Part shown: positions 13,150 through 17,758 of the stretch, piece after piece
Layout: every line of letters begins with the position of its first letter
How positions within the stretch are numbered: the stretch's first letter is position 1
Origin: JBBTVO01 sp038058335
GTDB taxonomy: Bacteria; Patescibacteriota; Microgenomatia; Levybacterales; UBA12049
DNA: 17,758 nt
Assembly (NCBI GenBank): GCA_038058335.1
Contig: JBBUBI010000019.1
Coordinates: 1 to 17,758, forward strand
Direction of reading: 5' to 3'
Position numbers and translations under genes: made by a program
Notes under the pieces: generated by a model
The model's database searches: none
Seen by the model: only the letters and a program-made list of their open reading frames with translations
Told to the model about the DNA's origin: nothing

Positions 13150-14271
13150 TTAATAATTTTCGATTCCGATAGCTTCGGAGATGTTGCTGAAACCGTCTTT
13201 TTTGAGAAACTCCAAAAGGCCTGAGTTTATTTCATAAATTAATTGCGGACCTTCAAAAATCATCCCTGTAATCAATTGGATCAAAGATGCACCTTTTTTT
13301 ATTTTGATATAAGCATCTTCCGCACTGAAAACTCCCCCGCATCCAATAATAAGAAGTCGCTCTTTGTAGCTTCGGTAAGCTAATGAAATAAGCTCATTGG
13401 ATCTTTCAAAAGTTGGCTTTCCGCTGAAATTTCCGACTTTAAACTTTTCCATTTCTTTTTTTATTAAAGACGGATGAGAACGATCTCTCTGCAAATTGCC
13501 AAAAATAACCCCTTTGGGAGAATGCTTGGCAATTACATCAAGCATAATTTGTATTTCCCGATCACTGTTTGATATAGGCATTTTGATAAAAACCGGCTTA
13601 TTTAGCCGTAGTTTATCAATTTCCGAAAGCAAGTCTTCTAAATTATTTTTTGTGTAAAAAGTTACATTTCCGAAAAGATTCGGACAGCTGATATTGAGTT
13701 CGTAATAACTATTTTTAACTTGTGCTTTTTCAAAAATATTAAAAGCGTGAATTATATCCTCAATACTTTGTTTTTGATTTAACTTTGCAGAATTTGTTCT
13801 TCCAATACTAATTCCGATGGGAATTTCAAAATTTAGTTTTTTCAATTTCTCCGCAGTTTCCTTCGCCCCGAGATTTCTAAATCCTTTATTAACCATTAAA
13901 GATTTTGATTCCGGTAGTCTGCCTAACTGCGGTCTTGGATTACCCTTGAAAGCACTATTGGTAATAGTTCCGACACTATGAAAGCCAAAACCTATAATTG
14001 GAGTAATTTGGGTAAGCCGGGCTTCGTAATCAAAACCCGCGGCAAGACCAATAGGACTGGAAAAATTGATTCCTGATAATTTTTGACGCAAAGCCGGATT
14101 TTCTATTTTGAACTGCGATGATATTAGTTTTTTTAAAATTTCCTGCTGACCCATCCATTCTCCGAGAACGGTTGTCCGAATGTGGACATTTTCAGGATCA
14201 ATTCTAAAAAAAACCGGCTTGAGAATGCTTTGATAAGTTTTCTTGGTAATTGTCGGTATTAATCTTTGCAC
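13150..14271 (-). CDS. pyrD: Dihydroorotate dehydrogenase-like protein, class 2 layout with a class 1-type cysteine
   Basis: Oxidises dihydroorotate to orotate in pyrimidine synthesis. The 373 residues and the N-terminal helical extension (about 1-60) match the membrane-associated, quinone-using class 2. Flavin and substrate motifs are visible: GLAAGF (76-81), FGFHSVGTIT (95-104), RLPESKSLMVNKGFRNLG (118-135), FIKMP with Lys230, and C-terminal IGCGGVFSAEDAYIKIKKGASLIQL and TGMIFEGP. The active-site loop reads NISCPN with Cys196, where class 2 enzymes have Ser and class 1 have Cys. GFDK, usual in the family, is GFDY here, and the usual V-N-T near the flavin is FGNLQ. Substrate and acceptor are therefore less sure than the fold. 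Start is GTG, 8 bases from a perfect TATAAT. No other pyr gene is nearby. Confidence 0.78.
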   Translation of the reverse strand: MQRLIPTITKKTYQSILKPVFFRIDPENVHIRTTVLGEWMGQQEILKKLISSQFKIENPALRQKLSGINFSSPIGLAAGFDYEARLTQITPIIGFGFHSVGTITNSAFKGNPRPQLGRLPESKSLMVNKGFRNLGAKETAEKLKKLNFEIPIGISIGRTNSAKLNQKQSIEDIIHAFNIFEKAQVKNSYYELNISCPNLFGNVTFYTKNNLEDLLSEIDKLRLNKPVFIKMPISNSDREIQIMLDVIAKHSPKGVIFGNLQRDRSHPSLIKKEMEKFKVGNFSGKPTFERSNELISLAYRSYKERLLIIGCGGVFSAEDAYIKIKKGASLIQLITGMIFEGPQLIYEINSGLLEFLKKDGFSNISEAIGIENY

Positions 14272-14279
14272 GATTATAA

Positions 14280-14285
14280 ATTATA
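14280..14285 (-). promoter_or_regulatory. -10 element for the pyrD-like gene
   Basis: Minus strand TATAAT ends 8 bases before the GTG start. A second TATAAT (14273-14278) is only 1 base from GTG and is too close to serve. No good -35 (GCCGAA at 17 bases). It supports the GTG start. Confidence 0.55.
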
Positions 14286-14301
14286 TTCGCCACCTTAAAG
14301 G

Positions 14302-14465
14302 CTTCGGCTGTGAGCTCAGACGAACGGTGAAACAGCCTAGCGACCTTCTCTAAAATCGAGCTGGGAGACATGGATTCCCTTCGATAAACTCAGGGTAAAC
14401 TTCTCATCCAAGTCAATACTTCACCACACTCTGTTTGTACTGAGCAAGCAAAGCGCGCCGAAGTG
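14302..14465. repeat. Gene-free repeat region next to tRNA-Gln
   Basis: Three copies of a loose motif CTTCG-N-CTCAG: CTTCGGCTGTGAGCTCAG (14302-14319, +), CTTCGATAAACTCAG (14379-14393, +) and, reversed, 14440-14463. Bases 14360-14377 (GCTGGGAGACATGGATTC) are an exact copy of 14465-14482, which is the 3' end of tRNA-Gln. Nothing in 14286-14465 looks coding. Confidence 0.55.
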
Positions 14466-14536
14466 CTGGGAGACATGGATTCGAACCATGATAAACAGAT
14501 CCAAAGTCTGTTGTCCTACCATTAGACGATCTCCCA
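14466..14536 (-). tRNA. tRNA-Gln (anticodon UUG)
   Basis: A 71-base cloverleaf: acceptor TGGGAGA/TCTCCCA with discriminator G, D arm TCGTCTAATGGTAGGACA, anticodon stem ACAGA/TCTGT with loop CTTTGGA (anticodon TTG), and T arm CATGG/CCATG with loop TTCGAAT. CCA is not encoded. The 18 bases covering its 3' end are duplicated 105 bases further downstream (14360-14377). Confidence 0.95.
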
Positions 14537-14551
14537 TCGAGTAGTCTTCGT

Positions 14552-14580
14552 ATGATACCAAAATAGACTTGTCAGTTCAA
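14552..14580 (-). promoter_or_regulatory. Promoter of tRNA-Gln
   Basis: Minus strand: TTGAAC (14575-14580), 17 bases including TG at the extended position, TATCAT (14552-14557). Predicted start lies about 9 bases before the tRNA 5' end. Confidence 0.6.
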
Positions 14581-14618
14581 ATTTACTAGATCGTAAGCTT
14601 AGTTGAGGAAAAGTAGTT

Positions 14619-15557
14619 TTACTTCTTAGTTTTTACTGCTGCGCCGATGGTCTTAAGTTCGATTTGAGACTTGTAGAAGAAGTATCCTACGGTTCCAAAA
14701 GTTATGACAGGAGAGAGCCAATGCGGGATATGAAATCCAAATCCGTCCAGTAGCATAATTCCGCCTAAAAACAAAATTGAATACATGGCTCCATTTTTAA
14801 GATATCTATATTTTTTAATTTTATCAATGTTTGATACGGTAAGCTTTCTGAGCACTAATGCTCCGAGTCCATTCCCGAGAAGTATAAGGGGAACTGAGAA
14901 TGTGAATGCAAATGCTCCGATAACTCCGTCAATTGAAAATGTAGAGTCTAGAGCTTCAAGATACGCTATTTTACTTATATCAGACATTCCGCTTCCCAGC
15001 AATTTCTTCTCCTGCTCTTCAGCAAAGTTTCTAAATCCGTGAACTATAAAAAATGTCGTGGAGCCTATGACTGCTGCGAAAGCAAGCATAGGGTCTCGTT
15101 GAAGAGCAAACCAAACGATCACAGTAAGAAGAATGGAAACAGCAGCAAAAAACCATGCTCCCTGTTTTTGAAAAAATCCCTCACCTCTTAGTCCGAAGTT
15201 CTTTGGTTCAAGGAAAAGCCAATTTAGGAAAAGAAACACAAGGAATACTCCTCCTCCCATAAGAAGAAGAGGTGAAGACTGCTCAATTGCCTGAATTATC
15301 TTAGGATCATTTGAAAATGCTGCGGTAAGAGTTCCGATGGGTCCAAGCGAGGGATTGGAAATCCAGACTATAGCAAAAGGCAAAGCTCCCCGCACGACAA
15401 ATACAGCAAACATAAATCCCCAAAGGAGAAACCATCTTCGGGCTTTTTGTGACATTCCTGAAAGAACCTCGGCATTTATGATCGCATTATCAACGCTTGT
15501 AATTATTTCAAAAAGCGAAAGTCCCAGAACTGTAAGAAGTAAAAATATAATCTCCAT
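14619..15557 (-). CDS. TerC-like integral membrane protein (DUF475 family)
   Basis: A 312-residue membrane protein with about eight or nine hydrophobic segments (for example 3-20, 44-66, 97-116, 134-151, 157-174, 213-232, and 255-300). TerC-superfamily signatures are present: acidic residues inside membrane helices in SVDNAIINAE (21-30, Asp23) and ALDSTFSIDGVIGAFAFT (202-219, Asp204 and Asp210). Relatives of TerC are linked to metal (manganese) export or tellurite resistance; for DUF475 the substrate is not established and the acidic helices only suggest a cation. The C-terminus ends in Lys-rich AAVKTKK, probably cytoplasmic. It is divergent from the carboxypeptidase gene, with 87 bases between the starts, and has its own good promoter. 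Confidence 0.82.
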   Translation of the reverse strand: MEIIFLLLTVLGLSLFEIITSVDNAIINAEVLSGMSQKARRWFLLWGFMFAVFVVRGALPFAIVWISNPSLGPIGTLTAAFSNDPKIIQAIEQSSPLLLMGGGVFLVFLFLNWLFLEPKNFGLRGEGFFQKQGAWFFAAVSILLTVIVWFALQRDPMLAFAAVIGSTTFFIVHGFRNFAEEQEKKLLGSGMSDISKIAYLEALDSTFSIDGVIGAFAFTFSVPLILLGNGLGALVLRKLTVSNIDKIKKYRYLKNGAMYSILFLGGIMLLDGFGFHIPHWLSPVITFGTVGYFFYKSQIELKTIGAAVKTKK

Positions 15558-15565
15558 AAGATACT

Positions 15566-15594
15566 ATTTTATTTCTAAATTAAGTTAATGTAAA
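15566..15594 (-). promoter_or_regulatory. Promoter of the DUF475 gene
   Basis: Minus strand: TTTACA (15589-15594), exactly 17 bases, TAAAAT (15566-15571), one mismatch in each hexamer. The -10 ends 8 bases before the ATG, so the mRNA should begin within about two bases of it. Confidence 0.7.
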
Positions 15595-15609
15595 GCATGG
15601 GTTTAAAAC

Positions 15610-15638
15610 TTTCAAATGATGAGTGGTTCTGGTAGAAT
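15610..15638 (+). promoter_or_regulatory. Promoter of the D,D-carboxypeptidase gene
   Basis: TTTCAA (15610-15615), 17 bases ending in TGG, TAGAAT (15633-15638): an extended -10. It ends 6 bases before the GTG start at 15645 and supports that start codon. Confidence 0.6.
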
Positions 15639-15644
15639 TTTTGA

Positions 15645-16607
15645 GTGAAGAAAACTATTGCTCTGACTTTTGTTATTTTTTCTTTTCTTTGCGTAAGCTA
15701 TCTGGGATTTAGATTTACCTACGCAGATGACGGAAATAGAATTGCCTCTCCTCTTCCCAAGTTTCTTACGTCTTTTGAAAATAAGCAAGTGACAACGCTG
15801 GATATTTGGAAGCCGTTTTTGTCATGGTTTGAAAATAAGAAGCTTAAAGAGCCTGAGCTTACAGCCCGCTCCGTACTTATGTATAGTCTTACGGATGATA
15901 AGATAACTTTTGAAAAGGATTCGGACAAAAAGATTCCAATGGCGTCTCTCACAAAGGTAATGACCGCGATTATCGCGCTTGAGAATCCAAAACCTGACGA
16001 TAAATATCTCGTTCGCAACGAGTACTTGGTGGGAGAAAGCACGATGGGGCTTAAGGCAGGAGAAGTTCTGTCTCTTGAAGAACTTTTGTATGGTTTGATT
16101 CTCCATTCAGGAAATGACGCATCAGAGACAATTGCGGGAGGTTTTCCTGGTGGACGATTGAAATTTATTCAGGCGATGAATGATAAGGCAAAGTCCCTTG
16201 GACTTAAGACTACGAATTTCACCAATCCCTCAGGACTTGAAGGAAACGGAGATCAATACTCGACCGCGACCGAGCTTCTTGTTATTGCAAGATATGCGCT
16301 TCTTAAGTTCCCTACTTTTTCTCGCGTTGTCGCAACTCCTGAGTACCACATAAAGAAAACCTCAATTCATCCTGAGTATTTCCTTACCAACGAAACCAAT
16401 CTCCTCACAACTTATCCCGGAGTTAAAGGTGTAAAGACCGGATATACGACCGAGGCGGGCTTTTGTCTTATAACTTTTCTTGACTATAAAGGTCACAGGA
16501 TTATCGGAATCTTACTAGGAAGTGAGAATAGACGGCAGGAAATGCGAGAGCTTCTTGATTATTCTCTGAAAACTCTGAGCATTGAGCCCCCCGAACCTAA
16601 TCAGTGA
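15645..16607 (+). CDS. D-alanyl-D-alanine carboxypeptidase (peptidase S11, PBP5-like)
   Basis: Removes the terminal D-Ala from peptidoglycan stem peptides outside the membrane, limiting cross-linking by D,D-transpeptidases and making tetrapeptide substrate for L,D-transpeptidases such as the one at 5967-6413. Residues 1-27 form a signal peptide or N-terminal anchor (IALTFVIFSFLCVSYLGF). Active-site motifs are complete: Ser101-Leu-Thr-Lys104 (SxxK), Ser155-Gly-Asn157 (SxN) and Lys264-Thr-Gly266 (KTG). The PBP5 C-terminal beta domain and amphipathic anchor are absent; the protein ends soon after the catalytic domain (320 residues). Start is GTG, fixed by the -10 six bases upstream. The stop is TGA, one of two in the window. 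Confidence 0.93.
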   Translation: MKKTIALTFVIFSFLCVSYLGFRFTYADDGNRIASPLPKFLTSFENKQVTTLDIWKPFLSWFENKKLKEPELTARSVLMYSLTDDKITFEKDSDKKIPMASLTKVMTAIIALENPKPDDKYLVRNEYLVGESTMGLKAGEVLSLEELLYGLILHSGNDASETIAGGFPGGRLKFIQAMNDKAKSLGLKTTNFTNPSGLEGNGDQYSTATELLVIARYALLKFPTFSRVVATPEYHIKKTSIHPEYFLTNETNLLTTYPGVKGVKTGYTTEAGFCLITFLDYKGHRIIGILLGSENRRQEMRELLDYSLKTLSIEPPEPNQ

Positions 16608-16630
16608 TTGGTTGAATAAGCTTCGGGTTT
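16590..16630 (+). terminator. Possible hairpin at the end of the carboxypeptidase gene
   Basis: CCCGAA (16590-16595) can pair with TTCGGG (16622-16627), followed by TTT; an inner AACC/GGTT pairing is also possible. The stem overlaps the last codons and the loop is long, so this is a weak candidate. It lies inside the tRNA-Leu promoter region. Confidence 0.25.
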
Positions 16631-16640
16631 AAAGTAAAAT
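16612..16640 (+). promoter_or_regulatory. Promoter of tRNA-Leu
   Basis: TTGAAT (16612-16617), 17 bases, TAAAAT (16635-16640). Predicted start near 16647, 25 bases before the tRNA. Confidence 0.55.
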
Positions 16641-16671
16641 ATTAGGACGTCCGCCTGAATTGGTGAGACAA

Positions 16672-16754
16672 GCCGCGGTGGTGGAATGGTATACACGGGG
16701 GCCTTAAGAGCCTCTGTCCGCAAGGGCATGGGAGTTCGACTCTCCCCCGCGGCA
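16672..16754 (+). tRNA. tRNA-Leu (anticodon UAA)
   Basis: Acceptor GCCGCGG/CCGCGGC with discriminator A, anticodon loop CTTAAGA (anticodon TAA) in a GGGGC/GCCTC stem, a long class II variable arm TGTCC-GCAA-GGGCA, and T arm GGGAG/CTCCC with loop TTCGACT. CCA is not encoded. The 54 bases 16707-16760 recur exactly at 16873-16926 after the N gap. Confidence 0.95.
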
Positions 16755-16822
16755 CTTCGCTTGCGCTCAGTGCAAGCTATTCAGTTCTTTAATAGTTTAC
16801 GCTGAGAAGCGAAGCGACGAAG
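16755..16822. repeat. REP-like spacer between tRNA-Leu and the first tRNA-Pro copy
   Basis: CTTCGCTTGCGCTCAG (16755-16770) and, reversed, CTGAGAAGCGAAG (16802-16814) form an imperfect inverted repeat around an A/T-rich centre. It is the same CTTCG-N-CTCAG family as next to tRNA-Gln. The second Leu-Pro copy has a different, A/T-rich spacer (16927-16964). Confidence 0.55.
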
Positions 16823-16862
16823 CGTGGTGTAGTTCATCGGTAGAACGCTCGGTTTGGGACCG
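16823..16862 (+). tRNA. 5' half of a tRNA-Pro, cut by the assembly gap
   Basis: Bases 16826-16862 are identical to 16968-17004 of the complete tRNA-Pro, through the anticodon TGG and into the anticodon stem, where the N run begins. The acceptor strand starts CGTGGTG rather than CGGGGTG. The 3' half is not present. Confidence 0.75.
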
Positions 16863-16872
16863 NNNNNNNNNN
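16863..16872. other. Assembly gap (10 N)
   Basis: Ten N's join the 5' half of tRNA-Pro to the 3' half of tRNA-Leu. The true gap length is unknown. The flanking repeats suggest either a collapsed tandem tRNA array or a join of two alternative contigs. Confidence 0.95.
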
Positions 16873-16920
16873 AGAGCCTCTGTCCGCAAGGGCATGGGAG
16901 TTCGACTCTCCCCCGCGGCA
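16873..16920 (+). tRNA. 3' half of a second tRNA-Leu, cut by the assembly gap
   Basis: Identical to 16707-16754 of the complete tRNA-Leu from just after the anticodon to the discriminator base; identity continues for six bases (CTTCGC) and then stops. The 5' half would lie in the gap. Confidence 0.75.
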
Positions 16921-16926
16921 CTTCGC

Positions 16927-16964
16927 AAATTAAAAATTTAAAATTGCAAATTGAAAATTAAATT
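16927..16964. repeat. A/T-rich low-complexity spacer
   Basis: A 38-base stretch built from variants of AAATT/AAAATT units, between the second tRNA-Leu copy and the complete tRNA-Pro. It replaces the GC-rich REP-like spacer found in the first copy. Confidence 0.6.
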
Positions 16965-17036
16965 CGGGGTGTAGTTCATCGGTAGAACGCTCGGTTTGGG
17001 ACCGAGAGGCGGGAGGTTCAATTCCTCTCACCCCGA
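16965..17036 (+). tRNA. tRNA-Pro (anticodon UGG)
   Basis: Acceptor CGGGGTG/CACCCCG with discriminator A, D arm GTTCATCGGTAGAAC, anticodon stem CTCGG/CCGAG with loop TTTGGGA (anticodon TGG), T arm GGAGG/CCTCT with loop TTCAATT. CCA is not encoded. The cytosine at the first base is typical of tRNA-Pro. Confidence 0.95.
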
Positions 17037-17123
17037 CAAATTATTTCAAAGCGAATCAATTATTTTTGCCAAAAACCACTTAACACCTTTTGGATAGTTA
17101 TAGTTCTGTTCAAATTAAAGTTC

Positions 17124-17672
17124 TCACGGGAACATTCTTGAGGTTCTTGGAGATTGGGGCGGTAATAATCCTGTGATGTCTTCTGAATGTGGAGGAGTGT
17201 GAAGAATTGGTTTTGGCTTCTGTAGCTTTGCATACGCTTCCTCCATAGCTGGTAATAAACTATGTATTATTAATTGAGTATCTTCCAAACTTGCTTTTTC
17301 ATCTTTCCAATTTATTGCATTCTTGTCTCTATCTATTACAAATATATTTCTATTTCCTGAAATAATTTCTAGACCATCGCTTACAACAGGAAATTTTCCT
17401 GTTCTGAATTCACTTGGAATTACTACTTCATAACGTTCGGAAATTTTTAATGGAATATCTCCGCTAGATGTAGGAATTATTATCTCAGGGGTTACAAACC
17501 GAAAATCTTCAAGGCCAGTAGGTTCTTGCTTTCCGTATTTCTGCAATAATATATAAAGTTTATTATCTAAAAAAGCTATTGCTTGTGCTTCGCGGGTTTT
17601 TCTATCTTCGGCTTCGTGTGTCTCAGAAATAATTTTGGATAATGCTTGGTCAGCTTCTTTATTTCTCACCAT
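17124..17672 (-). CDS. Unknown protein, about 182 residues
   Basis: I do not recognise this protein. It has no signal peptide or membrane segment. The N-terminal 30 residues are charged and helix-forming (ADQALSKIISETHEAEDRKTREAQ), the middle (about 30-125) looks like alternating beta strands, then a helix (TQLIIHSLLPAMEEAYAKLQ) and a Pro/Ser/Arg-rich tail (PPHSEDITGLLPPQSPRTSR). The stop is TGA. The perfect promoter upstream predicts transcription starting at the second codon, GTG at 17667-17669 (minus strand), so the real start may be that GTG rather than the ATG at 17672. It stands alone between tRNA genes, which is a common place for recently acquired genes, but base composition gives no clear sign of transfer. 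Confidence 0.65.
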   Translation of the reverse strand: MVRNKEADQALSKIISETHEAEDRKTREAQAIAFLDNKLYILLQKYGKQEPTGLEDFRFVTPEIIIPTSSGDIPLKISERYEVVIPSEFRTGKFPVVSDGLEIISGNRNIFVIDRDKNAINWKDEKASLEDTQLIIHSLLPAMEEAYAKLQKPKPILHTPPHSEDITGLLPPQSPRTSRMFP

Positions 17673-17675
17673 GTT

Positions 17676-17704
17676 TTTATATCACTCGGGACTTAATTTG
17701 TCAA
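17676..17704 (-). promoter_or_regulatory. Near-perfect promoter of the unknown 17124-17672 gene
   Basis: Minus strand: TTGACA (17699-17704), exactly 17 bases, TATAAA (17676-17681), with TG at the extended position. The -10 ends 3 bases before ATG 17672 but 6 bases before GTG 17669, the spacing seen at the other genes here. Confidence 0.8.
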
Positions 17705-17709
17705 TAATC

Positions 17710-17738
17710 TTGAGGTATCGGATTAATATTGATATAAT
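17710..17738 (+). promoter_or_regulatory. Promoter of the tRNA at the window end
   Basis: TTGAGG (17710-17715), 17 bases, TGA then TATAAT (17733-17738): extended -10. It diverges from the promoter at 17676-17704, with only 5 bases between the two -35 boxes. Confidence 0.65.
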
Positions 17739-17746
17739 TACAAAAC

Positions 17747-17758
17747 GCGGGATTAGTT
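17747..17758 (+). tRNA. 5' end of a tRNA gene, truncated by the window
   Basis: GCGGGATTAGTT: a 7-base acceptor strand GCGGGAT followed by T8, A9, G10 and the start of a D arm, placed 8 bases after a strong -10. The amino acid cannot be told from 12 bases; tRNA-Gly often begins GCGGG. Confidence 0.5.

Noticed and set aside
16605..16607. UGA read as glycine, as in Gracilibacteria and SR1
   Set aside because: UGA ends two genes at sensible places and no recognisable gene contains an internal TGA.
14302..16822. CRISPR array
   Set aside because: The repeats are short, degenerate, in both orientations and unevenly spaced; there are no cas genes.

Overview
The window looks like chromosomal DNA from a small-genome bacterium of the Patescibacteria (Candidate Phyla Radiation), perhaps Microgenomates-like. 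This is inferred from low GC, tightly packed genes, divergent but complete core enzymes, a PEP synthase beside enolase, a SurA-N-type chaperone without a PPIase domain, a TerC-like DUF475 protein, and short GC-rich extragenic palindromes such as TGCCTGCCGGCAGGCA. TAA, TAG and TGA all end genes and no TGA lies inside a recognisable gene, so genetic code 11 fits. The placement comes from pattern recognition and was not tested by a search.

Layout. 1-294: the 3' end of a DipZ/thioredoxin-like gene. 346-4923: a carbon module of D-lactate-type dehydrogenase (+) meeting enolase and PEP synthase (-) tail to tail; ppsA and eno abut with no base between them. 5071-5817: an unknown gene with a perfect consensus promoter, cut by an in-frame TAG. 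5967-7828 (-): two secreted envelope proteins, a clan-A-like glycoside hydrolase and an L,D-transpeptidase. 7920-9867 (-): a membrane-anchored SurA-N-like chaperone and a DEAD-box (DEVD) RNA helicase. 10145-12420 (+): typA/bipA followed by greA. 12421-12728: the remains of a VOC/glyoxalase gene and palindromic repeats. 12729-14271: a GNAT acetyltransferase facing a pyrD-like gene. 14302-14536: tRNA-Gln with a duplicated 3' end and repeats. 14619-16607: divergent DUF475 membrane protein and D,D-carboxypeptidase. 16672-17036: tRNA-Leu and tRNA-Pro, with a 10-N gap where the same two tRNAs appear again as halves. 17124-17672 (-): an unknown gene. The last 12 bases look like the start of another tRNA.

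The genes form small functional sets. Enolase, PEP synthase and the 2-hydroxyacid dehydrogenase could carry 2-phosphoglycerate through PEP and pyruvate to D-lactate. The hydrolase, the two transpeptidase/carboxypeptidase proteins and the SurA-like protein work on or outside the membrane. TypA, GreA and the helicase act on ribosomes, RNA polymerase and RNA.

The most striking global signal is promoter placement. For at least ten genes a -10 hexamer, often an extended TGnTATAAT form, ends 6-8 bases before the start codon, and no Shine-Dalgarno sequence is evident. This predicts that most mRNAs here begin at, or within a base or two of, the start codon (leaderless). typA is the exception: it has a longer leader holding a terminator-like hairpin. 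No CRISPR array, insertion sequence, phage or dedicated defence locus was seen.
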